NCBI RefSeq assembly: GCF_008119785.1
Contig: NZ_VSFA01000022.1
Location: 1-64,000, forward strand
Source: Micromonospora sp. MP36
GTDB taxonomy: Bacteria; Actinomycetota; Actinomycetes; Mycobacteriales; Micromonosporaceae
Reading direction: 5' to 3'
DNA length: 64,000 nucleotides
Shown here: piece by piece, positions 13,236 to 22,264 of the stretch
Layout: every line of letters starts with the position of its first letter
Numbering within the stretch: the stretch's first letter is position 1
Notes under the pieces: generated by a model
Database searches by the model: none
The model's input: the letters and a program-made list of their open reading frames with translations, nothing else
What the model was told of the DNA's origin: nothing
Program-made: the position numbers and the translations under genes

Positions 13236-16200
13236 TCAGGCGCGGGGCAGTCGCGGGATGGCTGGGATGGTCGCCGGCGCGGCCGGCTCGTCGGCGGGCT
13301 GACTGGCGCGCAACTCCTCGATCCGAGCGGCCAGCCCGGCGACCGTGGGGGTCTCGAAGAGGCTGCGCATCGGCAGCCGCACCCCGGTGGCCTTGCGCAT
13401 CGCGGCGATGAGCTGCACCGCGACCAGCGAGTTGCCGCCGAGGGAGAAGAAGTCGTCGTCCACCCCGACCTCGGCCACGCCGAGGCCGTCCCGCCAGACC
13501 TGGGCGATGGTCTTCTCCAGCTCGGTTGAGGGCGCGGCCGAGCCGCCGCCGGTGGCGGTCGGCGCGGAGACCGCCTCGGCCGCCACCTCCAGGCTGTCGG
13601 TGGTCACCCGGGCGGCCCGTCGGCGGATGTCCGCGACGGTACGGGTGGCGATGACCACCTGCGCGCCAAGACCGGCGGTGAGGCTGCGCCGGAACGCCTC
13701 CGCCCCGTCCACCGGCCGGATGTCCTCGGTCACCGGGGCCGCGGCGGCCGGGGTGTCGGTGAGGCCCCCGGTGACGGCGCCCTGGTCCACCCGGCGCAGC
13801 ACGAAGTCGCTGATCGCGACCAGTTCCCGGCCCTCGGCGTCCACCAGGGACAGGTCGGCGGCCACCACCTCGTCGGTGGCGCTGGCCCGGTGCCCCAGGT
13901 GGCTGAGGAAGGACGCCGGCAGCGCGCCGCGCACCACGATCCGGCCGTACGACAGGGGCAGGTAGGTGCCGGAGCCCTGGCCCCGACCGAAGGCGGTGGC
14001 CACGTCCAGCAGGGCCGGGTGCAGCCCCCAGGAGGGCAGGTCGCCCAGCGCCGCGGCGGGTGCCTCGATTCGGGCCAGCTCCTCCCCGTCGGCGAGGTGG
14101 TGCTCAGCGAGCGCGGCCCAGCGTGGCCCGAAGGTGAGCATGCTGGTCCGACCCCGGCCGAACGACGCGTCGTCGTCGACCCGCCGGCCGGTGACCGTGG
14201 GCGTACCCGCCGGCGGGGCGGGCTCCTCGGTCCAGCCGGCGGCGCCCCGGACGTGGGTACGCAGCTGGCCGGCGGCCAGGCTGGCGACGGTGAAGTCCAC
14301 CCCGTCCTCGGTGGGGGTCAGCTCCACCCGGTACTGGGCGACCGTGCCGTCCGGCACCGAGAACGGCTCCAGGAAGACCACGTCGCGCAGCTCCACCGCC
14401 GCCTGCGGGCCGGGGGCGGGCAACGCGGCGGTCACCGCGGCGCGCACCGACTCCAGGTGGGCGGTGCCCGGCACCACCGGCACCCCGCCGATCCGGTGCT
14501 CGTCGAGCAGCCAGTGGGTGCTGGCGGAGACCAGGCCGTGCAGCACGGTGCCGTCCGGCCCGGCCACCTTGGTGGTCAGCACCGGGTGGTCGACCGGGCT
14601 GGTGACGGTGTCCCGGCCGGCGGCCCGGAAGGCGGCCGGCGCGTTGGTCTCCACGGCCATGCCGACCTCGGCCCAGCCGCCCCAGTTCTGCGACACCACC
14701 GGCGCCCGGAAGCCGGCGCCGGCCCGCGCGAACGCGTCCAGGAAGTTGTTCGCCGCGCAGTAGTCGACCTGGCCGAAGCCGCCGATGACCGCGGTGATCG
14801 AGGAGCACAGCGCGACGAAGTCCAGCGGTAGGTCGCCGAAGACCTGGGCGAGGGCGAGGGTGCCGGCCAGCTTCGGGGCGAGCACCCGCTCCGCCTCGGC
14901 CCGCTCCTTGATCTCCGCCATGCCCCCGCCGGGCAGGCCAGCCGCGTGCACGATGCCGTCCAGGCCGCCGAAGCGGCTCTCGGCGGCCTCGCGTACCCGG
15001 CACAGGTCGGCCGGGTCGGTGACGTCGGCCGCGAGCACCAGCACCTCGGCCCCGGCCGCCTCCATCCGGCGGATCGCGGCGATGGCCCGGCCGGCCCGGT
15101 CGGCGCCGCCGTGCACCGCCAGGTGCTCATCCCAGCGGTCCCGCTCGGGCAGGCCGGAGCGGGCCAACAGCACCAGCTTGGCGCGTGCCCGGCGGGCGAA
15201 GTCCTCGGCCAGGGTGATGCCGATGCCGCCGAGACCGCCGGTGATCAGGTAGCGGCCCGCCTCACGCAGCACGCCCGGCTCGGCCTCGGCGTCCACGGTG
15301 ACCTGCTCGTACCCGGCCACCCAGCGCCGGTCGCGACGCAGCGCCACCTCCGGGTGCTCCGGGTCGACCGGGCTGCGCAGCTCGGTGACCAGGGCGGCGG
15401 CGCCCCGCGCGGCAGCGTCCGCGTCGACCAGGCGGACGGTGAGGCCGGGCAGCTCCACCGGCAGCACCCGGGCCAGGCCGGCCAGGGTGGCGTGCTCCGG
15501 GCGGACCAGGTCGTCGCCGCGCACGTCGGCGGTGCCGGCGGTGACCAGGTCGAGGGTCAGGCCCGGCTCGTCGCCGGTCAGCCCGGCGCCGGCGAGCGCC
15601 TGCACCAGGTGCAGTGCGCTGAAGAAGCCCCGGTCCTGGGCGGCCCAGGCGGCGTCCGGGTCGGTCCCGGCCGGCTCCCCGTCGAGGGCGAACGCGTGCA
15701 CGAGACGCCGGGGCAGGTCCGCGCCGAGCGCGGCGACCAGGGCGTCGTGGTCCTCGCGGACGCCGGGGCGCAACCGGAAACCGGTGGGCGTGGCGGCGAA
15801 GGCGTCGCCGGCACATACCTCGACCGGGTCGTCACCGGCGGCGCGCAGCGCGGCGACCAGCGCCTCGCCGCGCGGGCCGTCGGCCAGGACCAGGCAGCGG
15901 CCCAGCGGGGTGGCGGCCCGGGCCGGGGCGGCCTGCCGCCACACCGGCACCGCGAACCACTCCGGCAGGGGCCGGGGGCCGGTCTCCACCGGCGCCGCCG
16001 CCACCTGCTCCACCGGGTCCGGATCCACCCAGTAGCGGCGACGCTCGAAGGGGTACGTGGGCAGCGGCACCCGCCGGGCGTCCGGGTCGGCGGCCAGCCG
16101 CACCGGCACGCCCGCGCACCAGAGCGCGCCGGCGCTGCCGAGCAGGGTGGCCAGGTCGCCGGTGGACTCGCCCGGGCCGGGCAGGCTGCCCAGCGGGGTG

Positions 16201-18710
16201 AGCTTCCGCTGCGCCTCGCCGGCCTTGGCGACCTGCATCCGGGCCAGGTTGGCCAGCTGCCTGCCGGGGCCGCACTCGAGCAGCGCCCAGGTGCCCTCGG
16301 CGAGCAGGGTGGCCACGCAGGCGCCGAAGCGGACCGGCTGGCGCAGGTGCGCCGCCCAGTACGCCGGGTCGGTGGCCTGCGCCTCGGTGATCCAGGTGCC
16401 GGTCACGTTGGACAGGAACGGCACGGCTGGCGGGCGCAGCGGCACGGTGGCCATCAGCGCGGTGAACTCGTCAAGGATCGGCTCCATCATCGGCGAGTGG
16501 AACGCGTGCGAGGTGCGCAGCACCTTGCTCTTGCCCTTGAGGGTGGCGGCGAACTCCTCGACGGCCGCCGTCTCGCCGGCCACCACGCAGGTGCCCGGAC
16601 CGTTGACGGTGGCGATGGCCAGCCCCTCGGGCAGCCGGTCGGCGACGGCCGACTCGTCCAGCGCCACGGCCAGCATCGAGCCGGCGGGCAGCGAGTGCAT
16701 CAGCCGGCCCCGGGCGGCCACCACCCGCAGCGCGTCGGGCAGGGTGAGCACGCCGGCCACGGTGGCGGCGACGTACTCGCCGATCGAGTGGCCGATCATC
16801 GCAGCCGGGGTCACCCCGGCCCGCTGCCAGGCGGTGGCGAGCGCGTACTCGATGGTGAACAGGGCCGGCTGGGTGTAGCGGGTCTCGGTGAGCTTCTCCC
16901 CCGCCTCCGGGTCCCGGCCGAGGATCAGGTCGCGCAGGTCCAGGCCCAGCTCGGGACGGAGCAGCTCGGCGCACTCGTCCACGGTGGCCGCGAACGCCGG
17001 GTCCTCGGCGTAGAGCTGCGCGCCCATGCCGGCGTACTGGGAGCCCTGCCCGGAGAACAGGAACGCCACCCGCGGCGCGGGGCCGTCGGCAGCGCCCCGG
17101 TGGCCCTTGCGGGCGTCGCGCAGCGCGGCGACCGCCGCCTGCGGGTCGCCGGCGACGACGGCGGCGCGGTGCGCGTACTCCTGGCGGCCGACCCGCAGGG
17201 TGTGCGCGACGTCGGCGAGCAGCCCAGCGCCGCCTCCGACGCTGCCCAGCGGCTCGGCGCCACCGCCGTTCTCCAGGTGGTCGGCGAGCCGCCGCACCGC
17301 GGCGCCCAGCGCGGTGGGGGTCTTCGCCGACACCTGGAGCAGGTGCGCCGGGCGGACCCGCCGCTCGGCCCGGTACGCGGCCGGCGCCTCCTCCAGCACC
17401 ACGTGCGCGTTGGTGCCGCCGATGCCGAAGGAGCTCACCCCGGCCCGACGCGGCCCCCCGTCGGTGTCCCACTTGGTCAGCGTGTTCGCCACGTAGAACG
17501 GGGTGTCGGCGAAGTCGATCGCCGGGTTCGGCGTCTCGTAGTTGATGGTGGGCGGGATCAGGCCGTGCTCCATGGCGAGCACCGTCTTGATCACGCTGAC
17601 GATGCCGGAGGGCTGGCTGAGGTGGCCGATGTTGGACTTCACGGAGCCGATGCCGCACCAGCCCCGGTCGTCGGTGTCCTTCGTGTACACGGTGGAGAGG
17701 GCGGAGACCTCGATCGGGTCGCCCAGCGCGGTGCCGGTGCCGTGCGCCTCGACGTAGCTGATGGTGCGCGGGTCGATGCCGGCCATGCCGACCGCCTGGG
17801 CGACCGCCTCCATCTGGCCGTCGATGCTGGGGGCGGTGAAGCCCACCTTGCCGGCGCCGTCGTTGTTGATCGCGTTGCCGAGCACCACCGCGCGGATGGT
17901 GTCACCGTCGGCGATCGCGTCGGAGAGGCGCTTGAGCAGCGTCACCCCGACGCCGCTGCCCCACACCGTGCCGTTCGCGCCGGCGTCGAACGGGCGGCAC
18001 CGGCCGTCCGGGGAGGTGAAGCCGTCCATGCCCAGGTAGCCGACGTGCGGCAGCTCGATGTTGACGCCGCCCGCGAGCGCCATGTCGCACTCACCGTTGC
18101 GCAGCGCCTCGCAGGCCAGGTGGAACGCGACCAGGGAGGTGGAGCAGGCGGTGTGCACGGTCAGGCTCGGCCCGCGCAGGTCCAGCCGGTACGACACGTT
18201 GGTGGCCACGTAGTTCGGGGAGTTGCCGGTGGCGAGGGAGACCGCGCCGTGCGGGTTGCCGCCGACCCGCTTGTTGCGCAGCACGAACTTGTGCAGGTAG
18301 GTGTTGCCGCCGGTGCCCGCGTACACGCCGACGGTGCCGTCGTAGCGGGCCGGGTCGTAGCCGGCGTCCTGCAGCGCGGTGTAGCAGCTCTCCAGGAAGA
18401 GCCGGTGCTGCGGGTCGGTGATCTCGGCCTCGCGGGCGGTCATCCCGAACAGGCCGGCGTCGAACTCGTCATAGCCGTCGACCAGCGGGGCCCGGTTCAC
18501 CCAGCCCGGGTCGTCGACCTCCTCGGCGGAGGCGCCCCGGGCGAGCTGCTCCTCGCGGGTCAGCTCGGTGACCGACTCGACGCCGTCGACCAGGTTGCGC
18601 CAGAACTCCGCCACGTCGGCGGCGCCGGGCAGGCGGGCGGCGAGGCCGACGATGGCGATCGGTTCGATTCCCTCGTCGGCGGGGTGCTCGGTGGCGATGT
18701 CGTTGTTCAT
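13236..18710 (-). CDS. Type I PKS module KS-AT-KR-DH-ACP
   Basis: An 1824-residue PKS. The KS has Cys189 (TACSTS), His323 (HGTGT) and His363 (NIGH). The AT has Ser642 in GHSIGEY and HAFH (His735), predicting malonyl-CoA. A KR follows with GGLGGIG near 1156 and Tyr1317 in the VDYCAANN motif. A DH lies after it, not before it: HRIGGVPVVPG with His1405, and Asp1569 in HPALLD. The C-terminal carrier (Ser1761, LGGNS) looks more like a PCP than a standard PKS ACP. The KR lacks an LDD motif. One round of malonate extension, ketoreduction and dehydration is expected. The KS begins close to the N terminus, so there is no long docking domain. AAAGGA precedes the ATG. The order KR-DH is unusual for modular PKSs. 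Confidence 0.92.
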   Translation of the reverse strand: MNNDIATEHPADEGIEPIAIVGLAARLPGAADVAEFWRNLVDGVESVTELTREEQLARGASAEEVDDPGWVNRAPLVDGYDEFDAGLFGMTAREAEITDPQHRLFLESCYTALQDAGYDPARYDGTVGVYAGTGGNTYLHKFVLRNKRVGGNPHGAVSLATGNSPNYVATNVSYRLDLRGPSLTVHTACSTSLVAFHLACEALRNGECDMALAGGVNIELPHVGYLGMDGFTSPDGRCRPFDAGANGTVWGSGVGVTLLKRLSDAIADGDTIRAVVLGNAINNDGAGKVGFTAPSIDGQMEAVAQAVGMAGIDPRTISYVEAHGTGTALGDPIEVSALSTVYTKDTDDRGWCGIGSVKSNIGHLSQPSGIVSVIKTVLAMEHGLIPPTINYETPNPAIDFADTPFYVANTLTKWDTDGGPRRAGVSSFGIGGTNAHVVLEEAPAAYRAERRVRPAHLLQVSAKTPTALGAAVRRLADHLENGGGAEPLGSVGGGAGLLADVAHTLRVGRQEYAHRAAVVAGDPQAAVAALRDARKGHRGAADGPAPRVAFLFSGQGSQYAGMGAQLYAEDPAFAATVDECAELLRPELGLDLRDLILGRDPEAGEKLTETRYTQPALFTIEYALATAWQRAGVTPAAMIGHSIGEYVAATVAGVLTLPDALRVVAARGRLMHSLPAGSMLAVALDESAVADRLPEGLAIATVNGPGTCVVAGETAAVEEFAATLKGKSKVLRTSHAFHSPMMEPILDEFTALMATVPLRPPAVPFLSNVTGTWITEAQATDPAYWAAHLRQPVRFGACVATLLAEGTWALLECGPGRQLANLARMQVAKAGEAQRKLTPLGSLPGPGESTGDLATLLGSAGALWCAGVPVRLAADPDARRVPLPTYPFERRRYWVDPDPVEQVAAAPVETGPRPLPEWFAVPVWRQAAPARAATPLGRCLVLADGPRGEALVAALRAAGDDPVEVCAGDAFAATPTGFRLRPGVREDHDALVAALGADLPRRLVHAFALDGEPAGTDPDAAWAAQDRGFFSALHLVQALAGAGLTGDEPGLTLDLVTAGTADVRGDDLVRPEHATLAGLARVLPVELPGLTVRLVDADAAARGAAALVTELRSPVDPEHPEVALRRDRRWVAGYEQVTVDAEAEPGVLREAGRYLITGGLGGIGITLAEDFARRARAKLVLLARSGLPERDRWDEHLAVHGGADRAGRAIAAIRRMEAAGAEVLVLAADVTDPADLCRVREAAESRFGGLDGIVHAAGLPGGGMAEIKERAEAERVLAPKLAGTLALAQVFGDLPLDFVALCSSITAVIGGFGQVDYCAANNFLDAFARAGAGFRAPVVSQNWGGWAEVGMAVETNAPAAFRAAGRDTVTSPVDHPVLTTKVAGPDGTVLHGLVSASTHWLLDEHRIGGVPVVPGTAHLESVRAAVTAALPAPGPQAAVELRDVVFLEPFSVPDGTVAQYRVELTPTEDGVDFTVASLAAGQLRTHVRGAAGWTEEPAPPAGTPTVTGRRVDDDASFGRGRTSMLTFGPRWAALAEHHLADGEELARIEAPAAALGDLPSWGLHPALLDVATAFGRGQGSGTYLPLSYGRIVVRGALPASFLSHLGHRASATDEVVAADLSLVDAEGRELVAISDFVLRRVDQGAVTGGLTDTPAAAAPVTEDIRPVDGAEAFRRSLTAGLGAQVVIATRTVADIRRRAARVTTDSLEVAAEAVSAPTATGGGSAAPSTELEKTIAQVWRDGLGVAEVGVDDDFFSLGGNSLVAVQLIAAMRKATGVRLPMRSLFETPTVAGLAARIEELRASQPADEPAAPATIPAIPRLPRA

Positions 18711-18763
18711 CGGGGTCGTCCTTTACGCGGGTGCCGGGGTGGCCGGCGGGGAGGGTTGCGGCG

Positions 18764-21700
18764 TCACTGGTGCGGTCGTCGGGGTGGGGTACGGCGGGCC
18801 CGGCCGCGGCGGGCGGCGGCGCGCAACGCGGCGCGGGCCAGTTCCGGCCGGTCGACGGCGCCGTCGAGGCTGGCCGCGAGGGCCCGCACGGTCGGGTGGC
18901 GGAACAGGTCGAGCATGGTGAGCGAGCGGCCGGTGGCCTCGGTGAGCCGGGCGTGCACCGCGGCGAGGGCCATCGAGTGGCCGCCGATGTCGAAGAAGTT
19001 CTCGGCGACCCCGACCCGGTCCTTGCCGAGCACCTCCCGCCAGATGCCGGCGATCAGCTCCTCGGTCTCGGTGAGCGCGTCGGGCCCGGCGGGCAGCGGG
19101 GCGCGGGCCGGCTCGGCGGCGGCGACGGTCATCGCGCCGAGGGCGGCCACCCGGACCGCCGGGCGCGGCAGCTCGGCGGCCACCCGGTCGGCCGGCGCGT
19201 CCGGGTCGGCGGCCAGGGCGCCGACCAGCGCGGCCAGGTCCGCCAGGAGCGCGTCGATCCGGTCGCCGTCGAACAGGTCCGGGTTGTGCACCACCTCGAC
19301 CCCGGCCCGGCCGGCCCGTTCCACCACGTAGACGGTGATGTCGAAGGGCGAGCCGGGCTTCGGCACCGGCACCGGCTCGACGGCCAGGCCGGCCAGGGCG
19401 AGCCGGGGCGGCACGAAGTTGAGCACGTTGAACAGCACCTGCACGAGCGGGGCGCGGGAGGTGTCCCGGCCCACGCCGAGCGCCTCCACGATCCGTTCCA
19501 GCGGGGCGCCGGGGTGCGTGGTGACCTCGTGCAGTTCGGCGGCGCAGCGGTCCACCAGCTCGGCGAAGCTGGCGCCGCCGCTGCGGACGCGGACCGGCAC
19601 GGTGTCGATGAAGAAGCCGATGACGTCGTCGAAGGCGGCCAGCCGCCGGTCAGCGACGATCGCGCCGAGCACGTGGTCGTCGGCCCCGGTGAGCCGGCGC
19701 AGCAGCTCGCCGAAGCCGGCCAGCAGCACCGCGGCGACCGTGGTGCCGCGCCGGCCGGCCAGCTCGCGGACCGCCCGGTCGGCGTCCTCGGCGAGCACCA
19801 CCGCCGCCTCCGCGCCGGCGTACGTCTGCACGGCCGGGCGGGGTCGGTCCCGGGGCAGGTCGAGCACGGTCGGCGCGCCGGCCAGGTGCTCGGTCCACCA
19901 GGCCAGGTCGGCCGCGCCCCGGCGGCGGTCCCGCTCGGCTCGCCAGACCGCGTAGTCGGCGTAGGTGGCGGGCAGCGCGGGCAGGGTCGGTGGCTCGCCG
20001 ACGACCGCGCGGGCGTACGCGGTGGCCAGGTCGTCGTAGAGCAGCGCCTCGGACCAGCCGTCGAAGACCGCGTGGTGCATGGTCAGGGCGAGGACGTGCT
20101 CGTCGGCGCCGACCCGGTAGACGGTCCCCTGCCAGGGCGGCCCGGTGGCCAGGTCGAACGCGTGCCCGGCCCCGGCGGCCAGCATGGTGGCCAGCTCCGC
20201 CTCGGCGTCGGCGGCGCCGGTCAGGTCCACCACCGGCACGGCCACGTCGGTCGGCTCCTCGCGGACCGCGTACGGCACGCCGCCGGTCTGCGGGATGCGC
20301 CAGCGCAGCACGTCGTGGCGCTCGACCACGGCGCGCAGCGCGGCGCCGAGCGCGGCGGTGTCCAGCGGCCCGCGCAGCCGGTGCGCCACCGCGATGTTGT
20401 AGGGCGCGCTGGACGGGGCGAGCTGGTCCATGAACCACAGCCGCCGCTGCGGCGGGGCGAGCGTGGGCGGGTTGCCGGTGGTGAACCCGTCGCCGTCGGC
20501 GGGGGCGGCGGCGCGAACCCGGTCCACCAGCGCGGCGAAGGTGCGGCCGGTGAACAGGTCCCGGGTGTCGACCTGCCGGCCCAGCTCGGCGCGGAGCGCG
20601 GCGACCAGCCGCATCGCGGCGATCGAGTTGCCGCCGGCGGCGAGGAAGTCGCTGTCCGGGCGTGGGGGCGCGCCGAGCAGCCGGGCCCAGAGCCGCCGGA
20701 CGGTGGCCTCGACCGGGTCGCCGCCGTCGGCGTCGTCCACCGGGGTATCCGGAAGGGACGTGGCCAGGGCGCGCAGCGCCGGCCGGTCCAGCTTGCCGGT
20801 GGTCGGGCTGACCGGCAGCGCGGCCAGCCGCACCGTCCGGGCCGGCAGCATCGCGGTGGTCAGCCGGGGCCTGGCGTACGCCCGCAGCGCGCCGTCGTCG
20901 GGGGCGTCGGCGGGGATGAGGAAGGCGACCAGCTCGGTGCCGGCCGGTCCGGGTACCGCCTCCACGGCGACCCCGTCGACGCCGGGATGCCCGGCCAGCA
21001 CCGCCTCGACCTCGCCCAGCTCGATCCGCTGGCCGCGGACCTTGACCTGCCGGTCGGCCCGGCCCAGGTAGACGATCCGGCCGTCGGGCGCCTGGCGGAC
21101 CAGGTCGCCGGTGCGGTAGAGCCGCTCGCCGGGCCGGTCACCGAACGGGTCGGGGACGAACCGCTCGGCGGTGAGGCCGGGCCGGTTGAGGTAGCCGTCG
21201 GCCAGGCCGGGCCCACCGATCAGCAGCTCGCCGGTCTCCCCCGGCGGCATCGGCCGCAGCTCGGTGTCCACCACGTACGCCCGGTGGTTGGGCAGCGGGA
21301 GGCCGATCGGCACCGGGTCGGCGTCGGCGGCGGTGAGGTCACCGCTGACCGCCAGCACGGTGGTCTCGGTCGGGCCGTAGCCGTTGAGGAAACGCCGGCC
21401 GGGGGCCCAGCGGGCGACCAGCTCGGCCGGGACCGCCTCGCCACCGCAGAGCACCACCCGCCAGGACGGCACCTCCGCCGGATCGAGCAGGGCCAGCACG
21501 GTCGGGGTGATGAACCCCCAGGTCACCTCGTGCGCGGCGATGAACCGGGCCAGCCGGACCGGGTCGGCCCGGTCGTCGGCGCCGAGCAGCTGCACGGCGC
21601 CGCCGAGCAGCAGCGGCACGAACAGGTCCATGGTGGCCGCGTCGAAGCCAAGCGAGGCGATGCCGAGGCTGCGGACGCCGGCGTCGGCGCCGGTCAGCGC

Positions 21701-22264
21701 GGTGATCCCGGTGACGAACTCGACCGCGTTGCGGTGGGTGGTGAGCACCCCCTTGGGCCGGCCGGTCGACCCGGAGGTGAACAGCACGTACGCGGGGTCG
21801 CCCGGTCGTGCCGGGCAGGGCGCGAGCGGGGCCGGGCCGGGCAGCCCGACCGTCTCGACGTCCGGCTCGTCGCCGAACTGGGCCGCGGCGGCGTCACCGA
21901 CCACCACCCGGACGCCGGCGTCGCGGGCGATCTCGCGCAGCCGCTCGCGCGGCCCGCCCGGTTCGAGGGGCACGTAGCAGCCGCCGGCCAGGAGCACCCC
22001 GAGCACGGTGACCACCAGGTCTGGGGTGCGGGTGCCGCAGACACCCACCCGGTCGGCGCGCCCGACGCCCCGCTCGCGCAGCGCGGCGGCCACCCCGGCG
22101 GCCCGGTCGACGAGTTCGGCGTAGCTGAGCCGGTCGTCCCACTGGCGGACGGCCACCGCGTCCGGGGTACGGGCCGCCTGGGCGGTGATCAGGTCGGCGA
22201 GGGTCGCGTCCGGCCAGGGCAGGGCCTCGCCGGAGGCGGCGCTGGCGGTCAGGATGTCGGTCAC
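18764..22264 (-). CDS. NRPS A-PCP-C-PCP protein
   Basis: A 1166-residue NRPS protein that begins with an adenylation domain (TSGSTG 163-168) and has no N-terminal condensation domain, so it looks like an initiating module. PCP1 has Ser547 (GGNS). The condensation domain has HHAVFDG (His730). PCP2 has Ser1097 (IGGHS). The second half has no A domain of its own. The specificity pocket reads about D-A-M-F-L-G-G-V-L-K, closest in kind to branched aliphatic codes (Leu/Ile/Val); this is a weak prediction. The start is GTG 22264, which overlaps the LanB-like stop as GTGA with GGGAG upstream. The PKS starts 53 bases downstream. What loads PCP2 is unknown: another A domain in trans or a tRNA-dependent route. 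Confidence 0.9.
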   Translation of the reverse strand: MTDILTASAASGEALPWPDATLADLITAQAARTPDAVAVRQWDDRLSYAELVDRAAGVAAALRERGVGRADRVGVCGTRTPDLVVTVLGVLLAGGCYVPLEPGGPRERLREIARDAGVRVVVGDAAAAQFGDEPDVETVGLPGPAPLAPCPARPGDPAYVLFTSGSTGRPKGVLTTHRNAVEFVTGITALTGADAGVRSLGIASLGFDAATMDLFVPLLLGGAVQLLGADDRADPVRLARFIAAHEVTWGFITPTVLALLDPAEVPSWRVVLCGGEAVPAELVARWAPGRRFLNGYGPTETTVLAVSGDLTAADADPVPIGLPLPNHRAYVVDTELRPMPPGETGELLIGGPGLADGYLNRPGLTAERFVPDPFGDRPGERLYRTGDLVRQAPDGRIVYLGRADRQVKVRGQRIELGEVEAVLAGHPGVDGVAVEAVPGPAGTELVAFLIPADAPDDGALRAYARPRLTTAMLPARTVRLAALPVSPTTGKLDRPALRALATSLPDTPVDDADGGDPVEATVRRLWARLLGAPPRPDSDFLAAGGNSIAAMRLVAALRAELGRQVDTRDLFTGRTFAALVDRVRAAAPADGDGFTTGNPPTLAPPQRRLWFMDQLAPSSAPYNIAVAHRLRGPLDTAALGAALRAVVERHDVLRWRIPQTGGVPYAVREEPTDVAVPVVDLTGAADAEAELATMLAAGAGHAFDLATGPPWQGTVYRVGADEHVLALTMHHAVFDGWSEALLYDDLATAYARAVVGEPPTLPALPATYADYAVWRAERDRRRGAADLAWWTEHLAGAPTVLDLPRDRPRPAVQTYAGAEAAVVLAEDADRAVRELAGRRGTTVAAVLLAGFGELLRRLTGADDHVLGAIVADRRLAAFDDVIGFFIDTVPVRVRSGGASFAELVDRCAAELHEVTTHPGAPLERIVEALGVGRDTSRAPLVQVLFNVLNFVPPRLALAGLAVEPVPVPKPGSPFDITVYVVERAGRAGVEVVHNPDLFDGDRIDALLADLAALVGALAADPDAPADRVAAELPRPAVRVAALGAMTVAAAEPARAPLPAGPDALTETEELIAGIWREVLGKDRVGVAENFFDIGGHSMALAAVHARLTEATGRSLTMLDLFRHPTVRALAASLDGAVDRPELARAALRAAARRGRARRTPPRRPHQ

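Noticed and set aside
14946..19331. A long + strand open frame opposite the PKS
   Set aside because: Low-complexity antisense translation with no motifs; the PKS on the - strand explains the region.
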